Source of the DNA: an uncultured Bacillus sp.
GTDB taxonomy: Bacteria > Bacillota > Bacilli > Bacillales > Cytobacillaceae
Reading direction: 5' to 3'
Assembly (NCBI GenBank): GCA_937902115.1
Contig: CALGSR010000222.1
Span: 1 to 6,417 of the forward strand
Length of the DNA: 6,417 bases
Numbering within the stretch: position 1 is the stretch's first letter; each line of letters starts with the position of its first letter. The translations under genes and the position numbers were made by a program. Of this stretch, positions 5,577 to 6,417 are shown piece by piece. A model generated the notes under the pieces. That model was not told the DNA's origin. It did no database searches and saw only the letters and a program-made list of their open reading frames with translations.

Positions 5577-5602
5577 TATTTAATCAAACGTTTGATTAAA
5601 TA
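5577..5602. promoter_or_regulatory. 26-bp perfect palindrome, candidate repressor operator
   Basis: The half TATTTAATCAAAC is followed directly by its exact complement, centred between 5589 and 5590. The size, AT-rich arms and CAAACGTTTG core resemble operators of TetR-type repressors. It is unlike the GC-rich repeats around it. It would make a poor terminator, since the stem is AT-rich and no T-run follows. The next gene, yitT, starts 183 bases later, with its likely promoter about 87 bases away. Confidence 0.5.
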
Positions 5603-5625
5603 AAGTTCTAGTGCGCATGTGGTCT

Positions 5626-5652
5626 GGGACAAGGGACCGGGTACCGTGTCCC
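5626..5652 (+). repeat. 27-bp GGGACA hairpin, class A, imperfect
   Basis: Left arm GGGACAAGGGACC, central G, right arm GGTACCGTGTCCC. Two stem positions no longer pair. The central G is the class B base, so this is a mosaic or decayed copy. It is upstream of the yitT promoter and so should not be transcribed with yitT. Confidence 0.8.
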
Positions 5653-5688
5653 ATTAATTATTTTGGGATTTTATGTGCATGATAATAT

Positions 5689-5718
5689 TTGAGATGAAAA
5701 ATGCTTTTTCAATATAAG
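5689..5718 (+). promoter_or_regulatory. Probable sigma-A promoter of yitT
   Basis: TTGAGA (5689-5694) and TATAAG (5713-5718) are separated by 18 bases, and each matches five of six consensus positions. Transcription would begin near 5725, giving a leader of about 60 bases that contains the hairpin at 5741-5761. Confidence 0.5.
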
Positions 5719-5731
5719 AGTCTTTTTACTT

Positions 5732-5761
5732 AAAAAAATAGGGAGCTGGAGAACCGGCCCC
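5732..5761. repeat. Small hairpin motif copy 3, in the yitT leader
   Basis: An A7 tract, TA, then GGGAGCTGG, loop AGAA, CCGGCCCC: an 8-position stem with one mismatch and one possible G-U pair. On the minus strand the hairpin is followed by TATTTTTTT, terminator-like, but no minus-strand gene ends here. On the plus strand it lies between the yitT promoter and its ribosome binding site (AAAGGAG at 5768-5774), 6 bases from the latter. Confidence 0.5.
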
Positions 5762-5785
5762 TGTTTCAAAGGAGCAGCGACATGC

Positions 5786-6417
5786 ATGCGTAATATCATA
5801 TTCATTGTTTTGGGTTCATTCATTACGGCTTTAGGGTTTAATCTTTTTATGATTCCGCATCATATTTTGAGCAGTGGCTTGAGCGGAATTGCGATGATGT
5901 TAGGGATTGTAACCCCCTTAAATACAGGGATTTTAAATTTTCTCTTAAATTTACCTTTATTAGTGATTGGATGGTTAAAGCTAGGAAGGCAATTTATCAT
6001 CTATACGATTATTTCTGTTGTGGCCACATCGGCCGGGCTGTTATTTTTCCCCATATTTAAAATCTCCAGCGATCCGCTACTATCTTGTTTATTTGGCGGA
6101 GTGATAGCGGGAGCGGGGGCGGGGATTACGTTTCGAGCTTCAGGTTCGACTGGCGGATTGGATATCATCGCGATGTTATTAATGAAAAAGCGGAGTTTTC
6201 CGCTCGGAGCTATGCTTGGGGCCATGAATACCGTAGTTGTTCTTATTTCTGGATTTATTTTTGGCTGGGATTTGGCGATGCTGACATTAGTCGGAATCTA
6301 TACGTCGAGCCGGGTGATCGACACGATCCATACAAGTCAAATTAAGCTGACATTAATGATTATTACGAAGAAGGGGAATGAATTAAAGGGCATTCTTTTA
6401 GAAAAACTTGAGAGAGG
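5786..6417 (+). CDS. YitT family membrane protein, 3'-truncated by the window edge
   Basis: 210 complete codons are visible, reading MRNIIFIVLGSF..., with about five hydrophobic segments. The strongest signature is FRASGSTGGLDIIA (residues 116-129), diagnostic of the YitT (DUF161) family. SRVIDTIHT (175-183) ends the membrane domain, and MIITKKGNELKGILLEKL (191-208) begins the soluble C-terminal DUF2179 domain. Family members are about 280-290 residues, so roughly 75 are missing. Bacillus relatives carry several paralogues (YitT, YpjC, YqfU, YvjA, YxkD type) of unproven function, and I cannot tell which this is. The ATG at 5786 has AAAGGAG 11 bases upstream, rather long spacing. An overlapping out-of-frame ATG at 5782 stops after three codons and could slightly affect initiation. 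The frame has no stop before the window end. Confidence 0.88.
   Translation, partial: MRNIIFIVLGSFITALGFNLFMIPHHILSSGLSGIAMMLGIVTPLNTGILNFLLNLPLLVIGWLKLGRQFIIYTIISVVATSAGLLFFPIFKISSDPLLSCLFGGVIAGAGAGITFRASGSTGGLDIIAMLLMKKRSFPLGAMLGAMNTVVVLISGFIFGWDLAMLTLVGIYTSSRVIDTIHTSQIKLTLMIITKKGNELKGILLEKLER

Noticed and set aside
6085..6345. 86-residue plus-strand and 74-residue minus-strand frames inside yitT
   Set aside because: Both are out-of-frame shadows of the YitT coding sequence, which shows clear family motifs in its own frame.

Overview
The window looks like chromosomal DNA from a low-to-moderate GC Bacillaceae-type Firmicute. Ribosome binding sites are strong (AAGGAGG, GGAGG, AAAGGAG), TTG and GTG starts are used, and the families present (GalE, CPBP protease, DUF2142, GNAT, YdcF/DUF218, YitT) are all common in Bacillus relatives. 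The species cannot be fixed from the sequence.

Layout: (1) 1-978, galE on +, cut by the left edge. (2) 1121-2008, a CPBP intramembrane protease on -, convergent with galE. (3) 2355-3728, a DUF2142 polytopic membrane protein on +, divergent from the protease. (4) 4029-4562, a GNAT acetyltransferase on -, convergent with DUF2142. (5) 4808-5461, a membrane-anchored YdcF/DUF218 protein on +, divergent from the acetyltransferase. (6) 5786-6417, a YitT-family membrane protein on +, cut by the right edge. Neighbouring genes mostly alternate in strand, so these are largely single-gene units and no operon is evident. GalE and DUF2142, and more loosely YdcF, fit cell-envelope or surface-glycan metabolism, but the arrangement does not show that they work together.

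The most distinctive content lies between the genes. All five intergenic gaps carry copies of a 27-bp GC-rich hairpin beginning GGGACA and ending TGTCCC (ten recognisable copies plus one degraded remnant). None lies inside a gene. They come in two sequence classes, A and B, and each gap holds two or three. Two class-B copies form a ~70-bp composite with a second imperfect palindrome (GAAACAGCGG ... GCGTTTC), and a third is a broken version. A smaller, separate hairpin motif (GGGAAAC...GAGAA...CGTCCC type) occurs three times. Two of these carry an adjacent A-tract, so they read as intrinsic terminators on the minus strand. This resembles bacterial REP/BIME-type interspersed palindromes. No mobilising enzyme is encoded in the window.

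Other regulatory DNA: a good intrinsic terminator after DUF2142, a sigma-A-like promoter before yitT, a 16-bp palindrome upstream of the protease promoter, a 26-bp perfect palindrome between ydcF and yitT that looks like a repressor operator, and a weak Rex-like site after ydcF. I found no tRNA, rRNA, CRISPR array or complete insertion sequence.
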